DNA of 64,000 nt from Flavihumibacter sp. UBA7668 (lineage in GTDB: Bacteria; Bacteroidota; Bacteroidia; Chitinophagales; Chitinophagaceae). Shown piece by piece: positions 9,476-18,865 of the stretch. The position numbers and the translations under genes were made by a program. The notes under the pieces are model-generated. The model saw only the letters and a list, made by a program, of their open reading frames with translations, was not told the DNA's origin and made no database searches. The stretch is from the NCBI RefSeq assembly GCF_002483205.1, contig NZ_DLHM01000005.1:753804-817803 (forward strand). Reading direction: 5' to 3'. The stretch's first letter is position 1; every line of letters starts with the position of its first letter.

Positions 9476-11455
9476 ATGATACACTTTGATCTACCGAAGG
9501 AAAAGTCATCCATCATCAAGGTGATTGGTGTAGGAGGCGGTGGCAGCAATGCTGTTAACCATATGTTCAGTCAAAGTATTGACGGGGTAAACTTTATTAT
9601 ATGTAATACCGACGCCCAGGCAATCGCACAAAGCCAGGTGCCGAATAAAATACAACTCGGACCACATCTCACCCAGGGCCTGGGAGCAGGTGCTAATCCG
9701 GAAATTGGAAAACAGGCGACAGAAGAAAGTCTGGAAGAAATCAAACGCATTCTGGAAGTAAATACCAAGATGGCATTTATTACTGCCGGAATGGGTGGTG
9801 GTACCGGAACCGGTGGAGCGCCGATCATTTCCAAAATCTGTAAGGATCTGGGAATTCTGACAGTGGGTATTGTAACTACACCGTTCTCTTATGAAGGAAG
9901 AAAGCGGCAGCTACAGGCGGAAGACGGTATTCAGCAATTGAAGGATTATGTAGATACCCTGTTGGTGATCAGCAATGATAAACTGCGACACCAATATGGA
10001 AACCTGAAAATGAAGGAAGCTTTCGCTAAAGCAGATAATGTGTTGGCTACGGCTGCTAAATGTATCACGGATGTAATCAGCAGTACCGGGCAAATCAACG
10101 TGGATTTCGCGGATGTTTGTACCGTCATGCGGAATGGTGGTGTAGCTATTCTTGGTAACGCTACTGCATCTGGTGAGCAGCGCGCACAAAGAGCCATTGA
10201 AGAAGCGTTGAATTCACCGCTGTTGAATGATAACGATATTCGTGGAGCACGCTGGATCCTTATCAATATTAACTCTGCAGAAGGACAGCATGAATTTACC
10301 ATGGACGAAGTGGATACAATTCAGAATTACCTGTTGAGTCATGCTGGTGAAGATACCGATGTGATTCTTGGTTTGGGGTACGATAATTCATTGGGTGATG
10401 AAATCAGCATCACGCTGATTGCAACCGGATTTGAATATAAAGATCCGTTCAGCAAGCGGGAAGCAAAACAGCCGGAACCTAAAAAAGATGATAAAATTAT
10501 AATGACGCTTGATCAGTCTGTTTTACCATTTGGTACAGAAGATAAAGCCTATTATAATCCGATTCCTTCTGCTGCACCAGTACCTGCTCCGGCTGCAGTT
10601 GTTGCCGCAAGGCCAGGTATTTCTGTATTGAAGCCGGCTGAACGTTCGCAACAGACTGATGGAGGTTCAGCTCCAACTGCCATAATTCAACAACAACCCA
10701 AGATGGATGCGTTGTTGCCGGATCCATTGCAACCGCGATTGGTAGAAGAAGAGCCGGTTCGTGAAAATACGAGCAGTATGGTGACATTTACGTATGAGGA
10801 TGACCGTAAGAATACGGTGGATAACTCAATTGCTATTGATTCGGGTCAACCCGTAGTTTCGCAACACTCACACTCATCCATACCCGAAGAAAGAATACAG
10901 CTCAACCTGAGTGAAAATAATTCTCCCGTGTCTGCAGCATCCGGAGGATACTTGGCCAAGCCATCCAATATTTATGCCGAACCTGCAAAGGGGCCTGAAC
11001 CCAGTTCTCGCCAGGAAAACAGTTCTCCTGTGAACGAACCCATCCGTCAGCAGTTGCCGGCATTGCCACAGAAAGATGAAGAACCTTCTTTCGATATGCA
11101 ACTGGTGATAAAAGATGAAACCCCTGCGGCGGACAAGCCGTTGGCACCATCAACTCAACCGTCTTTTTATCCTTCACCTGAGGAGCCGGCTTTGCTGGAC
11201 GAAGTGGAAGAACAAAAAAGGAAAGCTGCAGAGAGAATACAGAAATTACGTAATCTGTCATTCAATATCAATGCAGCGGACCCAAACAATGAGTTTGACA
11301 CTGTGCCGGCCTATATCCGCCGCAACCTTGAACTCTATAACACTGTTTCACCGGCCGAAAACTTTTACAGTAATTATACGGTAAAAACAGATGACCAGAA
11401 TAATACCCAGATCAGTACCATCAATACTTTTCTGGACGGAAAGAAACCAGACTAA
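9476..11455 (+). CDS. ftsZ: FtsZ, tubulin-like cell division GTPase with long C-terminal extension
   Basis: GTPase that polymerises into the Z ring. The first 330 residues are a standard FtsZ core with GVGGGGSNAVNHM and the tubulin signature GGGTGTGGAP, plus the catalytic-loop region around residue 210. The protein is 659 residues, far longer than the roughly 380 of E. coli FtsZ. A Pro/Ala/Ser/Glu-rich linker of about 270 residues is followed by VPAYIRR at 610-616, resembling the conserved C-terminal peptide that binds FtsA, yet 43 further residues follow, ending in FLDGKKPD. This arrangement is seen in other Bacteroidota as far as I recall. It is the last gene of the dcw run and is followed by a terminator. 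Confidence 0.97.
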   Translation: MIHFDLPKEKSSIIKVIGVGGGGSNAVNHMFSQSIDGVNFIICNTDAQAIAQSQVPNKIQLGPHLTQGLGAGANPEIGKQATEESLEEIKRILEVNTKMAFITAGMGGGTGTGGAPIISKICKDLGILTVGIVTTPFSYEGRKRQLQAEDGIQQLKDYVDTLLVISNDKLRHQYGNLKMKEAFAKADNVLATAAKCITDVISSTGQINVDFADVCTVMRNGGVAILGNATASGEQRAQRAIEEALNSPLLNDNDIRGARWILININSAEGQHEFTMDEVDTIQNYLLSHAGEDTDVILGLGYDNSLGDEISITLIATGFEYKDPFSKREAKQPEPKKDDKIIMTLDQSVLPFGTEDKAYYNPIPSAAPVPAPAAVVAARPGISVLKPAERSQQTDGGSAPTAIIQQQPKMDALLPDPLQPRLVEEEPVRENTSSMVTFTYEDDRKNTVDNSIAIDSGQPVVSQHSHSSIPEERIQLNLSENNSPVSAASGGYLAKPSNIYAEPAKGPEPSSRQENSSPVNEPIRQQLPALPQKDEEPSFDMQLVIKDETPAADKPLAPSTQPSFYPSPEEPALLDEVEEQKRKAAERIQKLRNLSFNINAADPNNEFDTVPAYIRRNLELYNTVSPAENFYSNYTVKTDDQNNTQISTINTFLDGKKPD

Positions 11456-11520
11456 TCAGCACCCGATCCCGAATAAGTCAACGATTTTTGTTTTTAGTTG
11501 TTTATCCGAAAAGGATAGTC

Positions 11521-11550
11521 GGCCCTTCGTTTTTGCGAGGGGCCTTTTTT
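11521..11550 (+). terminator. Intrinsic terminator after ftsZ
   Basis: A nine-pair stem (GGCCCTTCG with CGAGGGGCC, one G-T pair) closes a five-T loop and is followed directly by six T residues. It lies 65 bases after the ftsZ stop and is the natural end of the dcw transcript. Confidence 0.9.
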
Positions 11551-11609
11551 CAGGGAGAGGGAGGGAGGAAGAGGGGAGAAAGGAGAAAAAGGGGAAAGGA
11601 GAAAAAGGA
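11551..11609. repeat. Polypurine low-complexity tract
   Basis: Apart from its first base, this stretch of about 59 bases is entirely A and G on the + strand, built from degenerate GGAGAAA and GGGAAAG units. It lies between the ftsZ terminator and the next start codon at 11612, so it would form much of the 5' leader of the epimerase-like gene. Function unknown. Confidence 0.7.
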
Positions 11610-11611
11610 TT

Positions 11612-12544
11612 ATGCAAACTATACTTATAACTGGAGGTACAGGACTTATTGGAAAGGCACTTACATCTGCTCTTTTAGCAGCGGGTCATAAGGTAATTAT
11701 ACTTACCAGAAATCCGGATCGATACCAGGAATCGGGAAAACTGAGCTATGCTGCATGGGATCCTGCTGCCGGCACGATTGACGAAGCTGCCATCCGAAAG
11801 GGAAGTGCAGTCATTCATCTTGCCGGTGCAGGTGTCGCGGATAAACGGTGGTCGGTTAAACGGAAAATGGAAATTCTTAATAGCAGGGTAAAAGGTGGGG
11901 AACTGCTTTGCAAAGCGCTTACGACTATTCCAAATGAAATTTCGGTGGTAGTGGCTGCATCAGCAATTGGATGGTATGGGCCTGATCCTGTTATTCCGAA
12001 TCCCAAGCCATTTGAAGAAACAGCTCCTGCTTATGATGATTTTCTGGGTAGCACCTGCCAGATATGGGAAAGATCAATGGATCCTATAACAGCAATGGGT
12101 AAACGTTTGGTGGTTTTACGAACCGGTATTGTGCTTGCTATGGAAGGCGGGGCACTTGCTGAGTTTGTCAAACCTCTTCGTTTCGGATTTGCTACCATTC
12201 TCAGTAGCGGTAAACAGATGATCAGCTGGATTCACCTGCAGGACCTGGTTCGACTCTACCTGAATGCAATGGAATCTGGTAGCTGGCAGGGTATTTATAA
12301 TGCAGTAGGTCCAATTCCGGTAAATAATAAAAACCTGGTTCTGACACTGGCGAAACTTGTTCGCGGCAGCAGTTTTTTGCCAATTCATGTTCCCGGTATC
12401 CTTTTAAAAATGGTGTTGGGGGAAATGAGTATTGAGGTGTTGAAAAGTACAACCGTCAGCAGCTCTAAAATCAGAACAGCAGGATTTCAATTTGCTTTCC
12501 CTACTATTGAATCAGCATTGAACTCACTGATAAAATCAACCTGA
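11612..12544 (+). CDS. SDR39U1/YfcH-type epimerase-family protein (TIGR01777)
   Basis: An atypical short-chain dehydrogenase/epimerase family member of 310 residues with the N-terminal NAD(P)-binding motif TGGTGLIGKAL. The signature of the subfamily is the segment AAWDP followed by HLAGAGVADKRW, a conserved SAIGWYG around residues 110-120 and the C-terminal DUF1731-like region. The biological substrate is unknown for the family. The start at 11612 places the glycine motif immediately after the first beta strand. The gene stands alone after the dcw terminator and converges on an RDD protein 21 bases downstream. Confidence 0.88.
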   Translation: MQTILITGGTGLIGKALTSALLAAGHKVIILTRNPDRYQESGKLSYAAWDPAAGTIDEAAIRKGSAVIHLAGAGVADKRWSVKRKMEILNSRVKGGELLCKALTTIPNEISVVVAASAIGWYGPDPVIPNPKPFEETAPAYDDFLGSTCQIWERSMDPITAMGKRLVVLRTGIVLAMEGGALAEFVKPLRFGFATILSSGKQMISWIHLQDLVRLYLNAMESGSWQGIYNAVGPIPVNNKNLVLTLAKLVRGSSFLPIHVPGILLKMVLGEMSIEVLKSTTVSSSKIRTAGFQFAFPTIESALNSLIKST

Positions 12545-12565
12545 CTTAATTTCGAACCGGCATTT

Positions 12566-13030
12566 TTATCGAATCTGTACCACTCTTGTTTTTGTCCAGG
12601 TATCATGCCAGGGATATCCGCCAAATGCCGATAATGGCTCAAATGGTACAATCCGGCACAGGCTTCTCAATACAAAATCCTTGAATACCAGTTTGTTACC
12701 GTCAATATGTATCACTTTGGTTTTGGTTATTAACTTTCCCAGTGTTCGACCTTTGGTTACCCCTTCAACAATGATATAGAATACGGCGTAAAAAATCATG
12801 CTGTATATATTTTGAAGAAGAGGATTTATATTGTCATCAAATGGAGAAATAGATATACCCATAAATGCTTCGCATAAATAACTTAGAATCCCATAAAAAA
12901 ATAAAAAGATCATAAACACTATTGCATCTATAAGATAATTGACGAAACGTTGCCCTGTGCTCGCATCCTTCAAACTTGTTACCATGTGAAAATCTTCCAG
13001 AATATTATCATTCGTTGTCAGGTTTTCCAT
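12566..13030 (-). CDS. RDD-family membrane protein
   Basis: A 154-residue membrane protein with an RDD-type domain: the segment ASTGQRFVNYLIDAIVF carries the family's conserved Arg and Asp, followed by two or three transmembrane helices and the C-terminal WHDTWTKTRVV motif, which matches the usual RDD ending (WHDk.skT.vv). RDD proteins have varied or unknown roles, with transport or ion homeostasis proposed for some. The first 25 residues form a soluble acidic tail. It is on the minus strand, convergent with the epimerase gene, and about 75 bases downstream of the ABC permease. Confidence 0.85.
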   Translation of the reverse strand: MENLTTNDNILEDFHMVTSLKDASTGQRFVNYLIDAIVFMIFLFFYGILSYLCEAFMGISISPFDDNINPLLQNIYSMIFYAVFYIIVEGVTKGRTLGKLITKTKVIHIDGNKLVFKDFVLRSLCRIVPFEPLSAFGGYPWHDTWTKTRVVQIR

Positions 13031-13105
13031 ATTTGCTATTTAATTCTGACAAGATAATTCCGGTTTTTCAAATTTGCAAATCTTGCACCCGGCAGGTGCA
13101 AGAAA

Positions 13106-13924
13106 TCAGAGGTCACGTTTTAAGTAAATCTGGTAGTTAATGAGCCAGGTGAGCACTAGTAGTCCAATAGTTAATAGTATATGCGTGCCAATTGCATCCA
13201 AAGAAGCCTGATAGGCGGTTTCGTCCATCTTGCTCATGAAAGCAGGCGCAGGAATCAGCCGATCAGAAATTTCCATGGGGAAATAACGCCCTGTTTCCGA
13301 TTTGAATTTATACTTCAGGAAATTCACGGTAATAGGTTCGGCAATCATTCCATAAAAAAGAAAAATGGCCATGGCAATAAATGCTTTTCGCACTAACAGT
13401 CCAATTAAGAATGCAATGGAAAGTTGAGAAAATGTTTGCAGGGCAAACAGACCAATATAATAGATCTGTTCAAATGCATTGTACTCGGTGTTCTTTGTAT
13501 TTTGAACCCCCATAAAAAAAGCAACCAGCGAATACATTATTGTTACAATCAGTGTTATCAATACCACATCAATGACTTTAGCCCACATGAATTCCGTTCT
13601 GCTCCAGCCATCGATAATATTCTGCCTTGCGGTTTTATAATTGAATTCATTCGTGATCAGCATAATGATAAGAATAGCAGGAATAAATACAAATACCGAT
13701 GAGAGAAAAGCACTGGTCTTCCAAACTTCCGGAAAGGAAAACGGTTCGCCCAATAACATAGTAACGATCTGTCCGGTAGTAGATTCTTTTTGTGTTATTT
13801 CCTGAAATACGCTCAAAAAAATCAGGTTGATACCAGGATAGGTAATCATGCAAATCCCCAACAATAACCAAAAAGCGGGGTATCGGTTTATTTTAAGCCA
13901 TTCTGTTTTAAGTAAACTAAGCAT
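13106..13924 (-). CDS. ABC-2 type transporter permease
   Basis: A 272-residue membrane protein with six predicted helices and the organisation of ABC-2 permeases: a short cytoplasmic N-terminus (LLKTEWLKINRYPAFWLL), a first helix, then a NEFNYKTARQNIIDGWSR coupling segment between helices 2 and 3. The conserved coupling motif is typical of permeases that pair with BcrA-like ATPases. The ATPase gene ends seven bases upstream on the same strand, so the two form an exporter operon. The substrate cannot be told from sequence. Confidence 0.88.
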   Translation of the reverse strand: MLSLLKTEWLKINRYPAFWLLLGICMITYPGINLIFLSVFQEITQKESTTGQIVTMLLGEPFSFPEVWKTSAFLSSVFVFIPAILIIMLITNEFNYKTARQNIIDGWSRTEFMWAKVIDVVLITLIVTIMYSLVAFFMGVQNTKNTEYNAFEQIYYIGLFALQTFSQLSIAFLIGLLVRKAFIAMAIFLFYGMIAEPITVNFLKYKFKSETGRYFPMEISDRLIPAPAFMSKMDETAYQASLDAIGTHILLTIGLLVLTWLINYQIYLKRDL

Positions 13925-13931
13925 CGTTCGG

Positions 13932-14825
13932 TTAATTACTGGTTAATTCAAAAAATCGGGCTTCGAGCCGCTTTTTTCGCATGGCAAGATGGTGTACTGA
14001 AATGCCGGCATATTGACAATACGCATTGATGGCTGCAGGATCCAGGCTGCCTTTCGGACCTTTTACCAATAAGATATGGCCACCCCTTTCCAGCGAACCA
14101 ATGCCTTCATATGCCGACAACAACCTGGTCAGTTCATCCAGATCGGATGCAGCTATTTCCAACACATCTTCATCTGCCAGCACCTCTTCTACCGTTCCCT
14201 GTGCAATTAGATTGCCTGTTTTAAGAATCGCTACATGTGTACAAACTTTTTCTACTTCATCCAGCAGATGACTCGCAATTATAATTGTGGTGCCTTTTTC
14301 ACTCAGCAGTTTTATTAGTTCACGGATCTCCGCAATGCCAACAGGATCCAGCCCATTGGTGGGTTCATCCAAAACCAGTACTTTGGGTGAACCCAATAAA
14401 GCCGCTGCAATTGCAAGCCGTTGTTTCATTCCCAAACTGTAACTGCTGAACCGGCTATTTCTTCGTTCATATAGATTTACTGTTTTTAGTACTTCATGAA
14501 TTTCATCCAACGAACCCCTGCCGCTAATGCTCTGCGTAATTTTCAGGTTATTGACTGCGGACAAATAATGATAAAAATTGGGGGTTTCGAGAAGGGAACC
14601 AATCTGTTTTCGCTGTTCTTTGGAACCTGGATTTCCAAACCAGGAATAGTTTCCATTATCTGCTGCCAATACATCCAGGATGATGCTTAATAGTGTGGTT
14701 TTTCCACTTCCATTTGGCCCCAATATTCCATACACTGTACCTCTGGGAACAGAAAGGCTAACTCCTTTCAGCGCTTTTACCGGTCCGTATGCTTTTGCGA
14801 TGGAGTCCAATACCAGTACATCCAT
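13932..14825 (-). CDS. ABC transporter ATP-binding protein (BcrA-like)
   Basis: A 297-residue ATPase with Walker A GPNGSGKTT, a Q-loop region, the signature YSLGMKQRL, Walker B VLVLDEPTNGLDP and the switch His in IIASHLLDEVEKV. After about residue 215 there is a C-terminal extension typical of ABC-2 exporter ATPases. It powers the permease encoded seven bases downstream. It is the first gene of the pair, with a start at 14825 preceded by a poly-A/T-rich leader. The substrate may be a lipid, peptide or antibiotic; family members are often involved in membrane stress resistance. Confidence 0.9.
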   Translation of the reverse strand: MDVLVLDSIAKAYGPVKALKGVSLSVPRGTVYGILGPNGSGKTTLLSIILDVLAADNGNYSWFGNPGSKEQRKQIGSLLETPNFYHYLSAVNNLKITQSISGRGSLDEIHEVLKTVNLYERRNSRFSSYSLGMKQRLAIAAALLGSPKVLVLDEPTNGLDPVGIAEIRELIKLLSEKGTTIIIASHLLDEVEKVCTHVAILKTGNLIAQGTVEEVLADEDVLEIAASDLDELTRLLSAYEGIGSLERGGHILLVKGPKGSLDPAAINAYCQYAGISVHHLAMRKKRLEARFFELTSN

Positions 14826-14883
14826 TTTTTTTTAACAAGATAAGCTAAGCGTCTGAGGATCTAAAATGAATTGTGCCAGTGGC

Positions 14884-14908
14884 AAAAAAAGCCGGCCCGA
14901 AGGCCGGC
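14884..14908 (-). terminator. Intrinsic terminator after the 3-hydroxyacyl-CoA dehydrogenase gene
   Basis: A perfect seven-pair GC stem (GCCGGCC, loop CGAA, GGCCGGC at 14891-14908) is followed on the minus strand by seven T residues (14890-14884). It lies 44 bases past the stop of the upstream minus-strand gene. Confidence 0.92.
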
Positions 14909-14951
14909 AACGCTATGTGTGTTTACGCGAATTGCTGTTGGTAGCTGCTCT

Positions 14952-17330
14952 TTAATTTCGTATAGGCTTACCCGATTTTAAAACGGATTGTATTCTTTCC
15001 AGGCTTTTTCTTTCACCACAAAGAGAAAGAAATGCTTCCCTTTCCAGATCCAGTAAGTATTGTTCGGATACCAGGGTGGGTTCGCTCAGATCTCCCCCGC
15101 ACATTACATACGCCAATTTGCGCGCCACCAGCGCATCATGTTCAGTAGCATAATTTGCTCTTAGCATTCCATTGATGCCAGTTAACAAGGTGCCCAATCC
15201 CGACCTTCCCATTACTTTAATATCCGTTCGCTGAATTGGAGTGATATAGCCACTATCGTATAATTCAAGTACAGATCGTTTTGCTTCAACAATCCGCCTG
15301 CCCTGATTCAAAACAATTTCATCCTTCCCTTTACGAAGAATTCCCATCTCCATTCCTTCCTGTGCAGATGTGGCAACTTTTGCTGTTGCTATAGACAGGA
15401 ATCGATTTTTCAATGTTATGGTTTCAGGCTCGTCTTCATGCATTTCATCAGCTGCGCGAAGGGCAAATTCTTTTGTGCCACCCCCACCAGGAATCAGTCC
15501 TACTCCCAATTCAACTAATCCTATATAAGTCTCTGCGGCAGCGCAGATCTTATCTGCATGCAGGTTAAGTTCGCAACCTCCTCCTAATGATAATCCATGT
15601 GGTGCTACTACAACAGGTACGGAAGAATATCTGGCCCTCATCATGCTTTGCTGAAACTGGCGGATGGCCATATCCAGTTCATCGTATTCCTGCTCTATGG
15701 CAAGCATAAAAATCATTCCAACATTGGCACCGGCACTGAAATTGGCGCCTTCATTGGCAATTACCAATCCCTTGTATTTTTCTTCTGCCAATGTTATGGA
15801 ACGTTGTATGCCTTCCAGTACCTCACCTCCGATGCTGTTCATTTTGGTGGACCATTCCAATCCGATTACATCATCCCCCAAATGATAGGCTCTGCAGGCA
15901 GCATTCTTCCAAACGGTTTGTCCTTCAAAATGTTTCATCACAATAAAGGCCTCACCTCCTGGGATAAGTAGATAGGATTTCGTTGGGATATCATAAAAAA
16001 AACGTTTCCCGTTTTCCAGTTTGTAAAAGCTGGTATGTCCTGCAGCCAGCATTTCCTCCACCCAGGCCGGAACCGTATAACCCGCTTCCTGCATCCTGGC
16101 GAGTGTTTTACTTAGTCCCAATTCATCCCAACTCTCAAATGCCCCGATTTCCCAACCAAATCCGGCCATCATGGCATCATCAATCCGATATAATTCATCT
16201 GAAATTTCCGGCAAACGGTGAGCTACATAAGAAAATAATCCATAGTGAAAATGTCGATAAAATTCCCCGGCTTTATCTGTCCCCGAAACCAGTATTTTCA
16301 AACGAGTTTTCAAATCATCTACCGGTTTGGCTGCTTCCAGACTTGCAAATTTTGGTTTTTGCCGCGGACCATATTCCATGGTGGAAAGATTCAATGTTAG
16401 AATTTCTTTCTCTCCCATTGGACCCTTTGTTTTTTTGAAAAACCCCTGACTTGATTTATCACCCAGCCATTTATTAGTTACCATTTGTTCCAGCCAGGCC
16501 GGAATGGTAAATACTATATTTTGCTCGTCACCCGGACAATTTTCTGCAACACCCCTGGCTACTTTTACCAAGGTGTCGATACCCACTACATCTGCCGTTC
16601 TGAAAGTGGCGGATTTGGGTCGGCCAATGACCGGCCCGGTTAATGCGTCAATATCGTCTATCGTCAATCCGAGTTTGTCCGCCAGTCCGAATATGGCCAT
16701 GATTCCATAAACACCAACCCTGTTGGCGATAAAAGCCGGCGTGTCTTTACAAAGAACCGTTGTTTTACCTAATTGCAGGCTGCCATATTGCATCAGAAAA
16801 TCAACGACTTCTTTTTTCGTATGCGGCGTTGGTATAATTTCCAATAAACGCAAATAACGCGGCGGATTAAAAAAATGCGTGCCGCAAAAATGTTCTTTGA
16901 AATCCTGTGACCGGCCTTCCGCCATCATATGTATGGGAATGCCGGAGGTATTGGAACTGATCAGGGTGCCAGGTTTCCGATATCGTTCTACCTGTTCAAA
17001 TATCTGTTGTTTGATATCCAGCCGCTCCACTACCACTTCAATAATCCAGTCGGCAGTGGCAATATCTTTCATATTGTCTGTGAAATTTCCGGTGTTGATC
17101 CGTTTAGCCACTTCCTTTGAATAAACAGGAGAAGGATTTGATTTTAATGCTGCCTGCAATGTATCATTAACCAACTTGTTACGGGCAGCTTTATCTGCCG
17201 ACTCCTGCGCTTCTTTGGGTACCATATCCAGCAGTAATACCTGTAATCCAACCCCTGCAAAATGACAGGCGATTCGCGATCCCATTACTCCACTGCCCAA
17301 TACAGCCACTTTTTTAATCGTTCTTTTCAT
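14952..17330 (-). CDS. 3-hydroxyacyl-CoA dehydrogenase / enoyl-CoA hydratase fusion (FadN/FadB-like)
   Basis: A 792-residue bifunctional beta-oxidation enzyme. The order is dehydrogenase first: an NAD-binding GSGVMGSRIA motif at residues 12-21, the catalytic His in GTHFFNPPRYLRLLEI near residue 150, then the C-terminal dehydrogenase domain. The hydratase/crotonase domain follows in roughly the last 300 residues, with the oxyanion-hole and acid residues in SLGGGCEL and LVELGVGLIPGGGGT. This dehydrogenase-then-hydratase order is that of Bacillus FadN rather than E. coli FadB. No thiolase or acyl-CoA dehydrogenase lies next to it. The gene is monocistronic, with its own terminator and a 158-base divergent region shared with the glycerate kinase gene. 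Confidence 0.93.
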   Translation of the reverse strand: MKRTIKKVAVLGSGVMGSRIACHFAGVGLQVLLLDMVPKEAQESADKAARNKLVNDTLQAALKSNPSPVYSKEVAKRINTGNFTDNMKDIATADWIIEVVVERLDIKQQIFEQVERYRKPGTLISSNTSGIPIHMMAEGRSQDFKEHFCGTHFFNPPRYLRLLEIIPTPHTKKEVVDFLMQYGSLQLGKTTVLCKDTPAFIANRVGVYGIMAIFGLADKLGLTIDDIDALTGPVIGRPKSATFRTADVVGIDTLVKVARGVAENCPGDEQNIVFTIPAWLEQMVTNKWLGDKSSQGFFKKTKGPMGEKEILTLNLSTMEYGPRQKPKFASLEAAKPVDDLKTRLKILVSGTDKAGEFYRHFHYGLFSYVAHRLPEISDELYRIDDAMMAGFGWEIGAFESWDELGLSKTLARMQEAGYTVPAWVEEMLAAGHTSFYKLENGKRFFYDIPTKSYLLIPGGEAFIVMKHFEGQTVWKNAACRAYHLGDDVIGLEWSTKMNSIGGEVLEGIQRSITLAEEKYKGLVIANEGANFSAGANVGMIFMLAIEQEYDELDMAIRQFQQSMMRARYSSVPVVVAPHGLSLGGGCELNLHADKICAAAETYIGLVELGVGLIPGGGGTKEFALRAADEMHEDEPETITLKNRFLSIATAKVATSAQEGMEMGILRKGKDEIVLNQGRRIVEAKRSVLELYDSGYITPIQRTDIKVMGRSGLGTLLTGINGMLRANYATEHDALVARKLAYVMCGGDLSEPTLVSEQYLLDLEREAFLSLCGERKSLERIQSVLKSGKPIRN

Positions 17331-17488
17331 ATAACAAGTCTGTGTTTGTTTATAACAGGGTCAAAATAGTTAGCTAAACAACTAATTTAGTCGAAGTTAA
17401 TGATTTATTGGAAAATCCAGCATACGGCCAATCATTTATTTGAGGCTTCTTAACCGGCGACAAACCGGATATATCCTAACTTGGCCAA

Positions 17489-18865
17489 ATGAACGGAGCT
17501 ACAGCCATTTCAGTCTTTAAAGCAGGGGTACATGCCGTGCTGCCATCGGTATTTATGGAAATGTTTATAGAAGGAAAAGAAGATGAAATCCGAATTGGCG
17601 ACAAGTGGATCAATCGCTCTTCCATAGGGCGTCTGGTAGTACTGGCCATGGGAAAAGCAGCGGCTGCTATGGCTTTGGAACTTAAAAACAGGATTGGCAA
17701 TCAGGTAGATGAGGCACTGGTAATTACCAAGGATGAGCATGCACTCGCCACCCTGTCATGGCCCCAGCGGGAAGCGGGTCATCCTGTTCCCAATGAAGCC
17801 AGTATCGCTGCGGGAACTGCAGTAAAAAACCTACTTGCATCACTTAAGAAAAAAGATTTGCTGATCGTACTTTTAAGCGGTGGGGCCAGTTCCTTAGTGG
17901 CTGATTTGCCGGAAGAATGCAGCCTTGAAGAGATGCAATCCTTTTATAAATTATTACTTGCATCGGGAGCTACCATTAATGAAATGAATGCTATTCGAAA
18001 ACATTATTCATCCATTAAAGGGGGGCAGTTAGCCAGACTTGCAGGAGAGGCGCAAATTGAGGTAGGTGTACTGAGTGATGTGCCAGGGGATGAACTATCG
18101 GTAATTGCAAGCGGTCCTTTTTATCCTGATAACAGTACCATCTCTGAAGTTGATCAGATTATCCACAGATATCAATTGCTCAATCAATTGCCTTCCAGTA
18201 TACTGACGCATTTAAAAAGAATAAAGGCAGATCTGCGTTATGAAACACCCAAGCCGGGAGACCCGGTTTTTGAAAATATTACGCATCATTTGCTTGCAAC
18301 CAATCAAACGGCTCTTCAGTCTGCTGCTAAAGCTGCATTGGAAATTGGCTTGGAGCCGATCATATTTCAGGCACTTATTGAAGGAGAGGCAAGGGAACAG
18401 GCAGTCTTATTACTGGGGCATTGTCTTCATGAAATGGAAAGTCGGACGGTAAAAGGACTCCAACCCACTCTTTGTTTTATTGCCGGAGGAGAAACCACTG
18501 TAACTCTTACAGGTAAAGGCAAAGGCGGCAGAAACCAGGAATTTGTATTAGCTATACTGGCAGCATGTTTGAAAGACCCTGAATTGTACGAAAGATTAAA
18601 TGCTTTTCAATTTGCCATCCTGAGTGGAGGTACGGATGGTACGGATGGACCTACGGATGCAGCCGGAGCGGTATTGGATAATACCATCCTTCAAAATGTA
18701 AAAATATATGGACCCGATCCCGAACCAGCCCTTACAAGCCAGGATGCATATACGTATTTTTCAGCCATTGATGCACTTATTAAAACCGGACCAACGCAAA
18801 CTAATGTGATGGATATCATTATTATCCTGTTACAAAATAAAGAAGCAATACCCCCAGAAGAGTAG
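17489..18865 (+). CDS. Glycerate 2-kinase, MOFRL/DUF4147 family
   Basis: A 458-residue cytoplasmic kinase of the GckA/TtuD type, which phosphorylates D-glycerate to 2-phosphoglycerate. The N-terminal DUF4147 domain contains VLAMGKAAAAMA and the SGGASSLVADLPE motif; the C-terminal MOFRL domain contains GGETTVTLTGKGKGGRNQE and the SGGTDGTDGPTDAAGA stretch. The 3' end overlaps the convergent permease gene by 44 bases. A sugar-acid permease as neighbour supports growth on glycerate or a related sugar acid. The first ATG gives a normal N-terminus. Confidence 0.92.
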   Translation: MNGATAISVFKAGVHAVLPSVFMEMFIEGKEDEIRIGDKWINRSSIGRLVVLAMGKAAAAMALELKNRIGNQVDEALVITKDEHALATLSWPQREAGHPVPNEASIAAGTAVKNLLASLKKKDLLIVLLSGGASSLVADLPEECSLEEMQSFYKLLLASGATINEMNAIRKHYSSIKGGQLARLAGEAQIEVGVLSDVPGDELSVIASGPFYPDNSTISEVDQIIHRYQLLNQLPSSILTHLKRIKADLRYETPKPGDPVFENITHHLLATNQTALQSAAKAALEIGLEPIIFQALIEGEAREQAVLLLGHCLHEMESRTVKGLQPTLCFIAGGETTVTLTGKGKGGRNQEFVLAILAACLKDPELYERLNAFQFAILSGGTDGTDGPTDAAGAVLDNTILQNVKIYGPDPEPALTSQDAYTYFSAIDALIKTGPTQTNVMDIIIILLQNKEAIPPEE

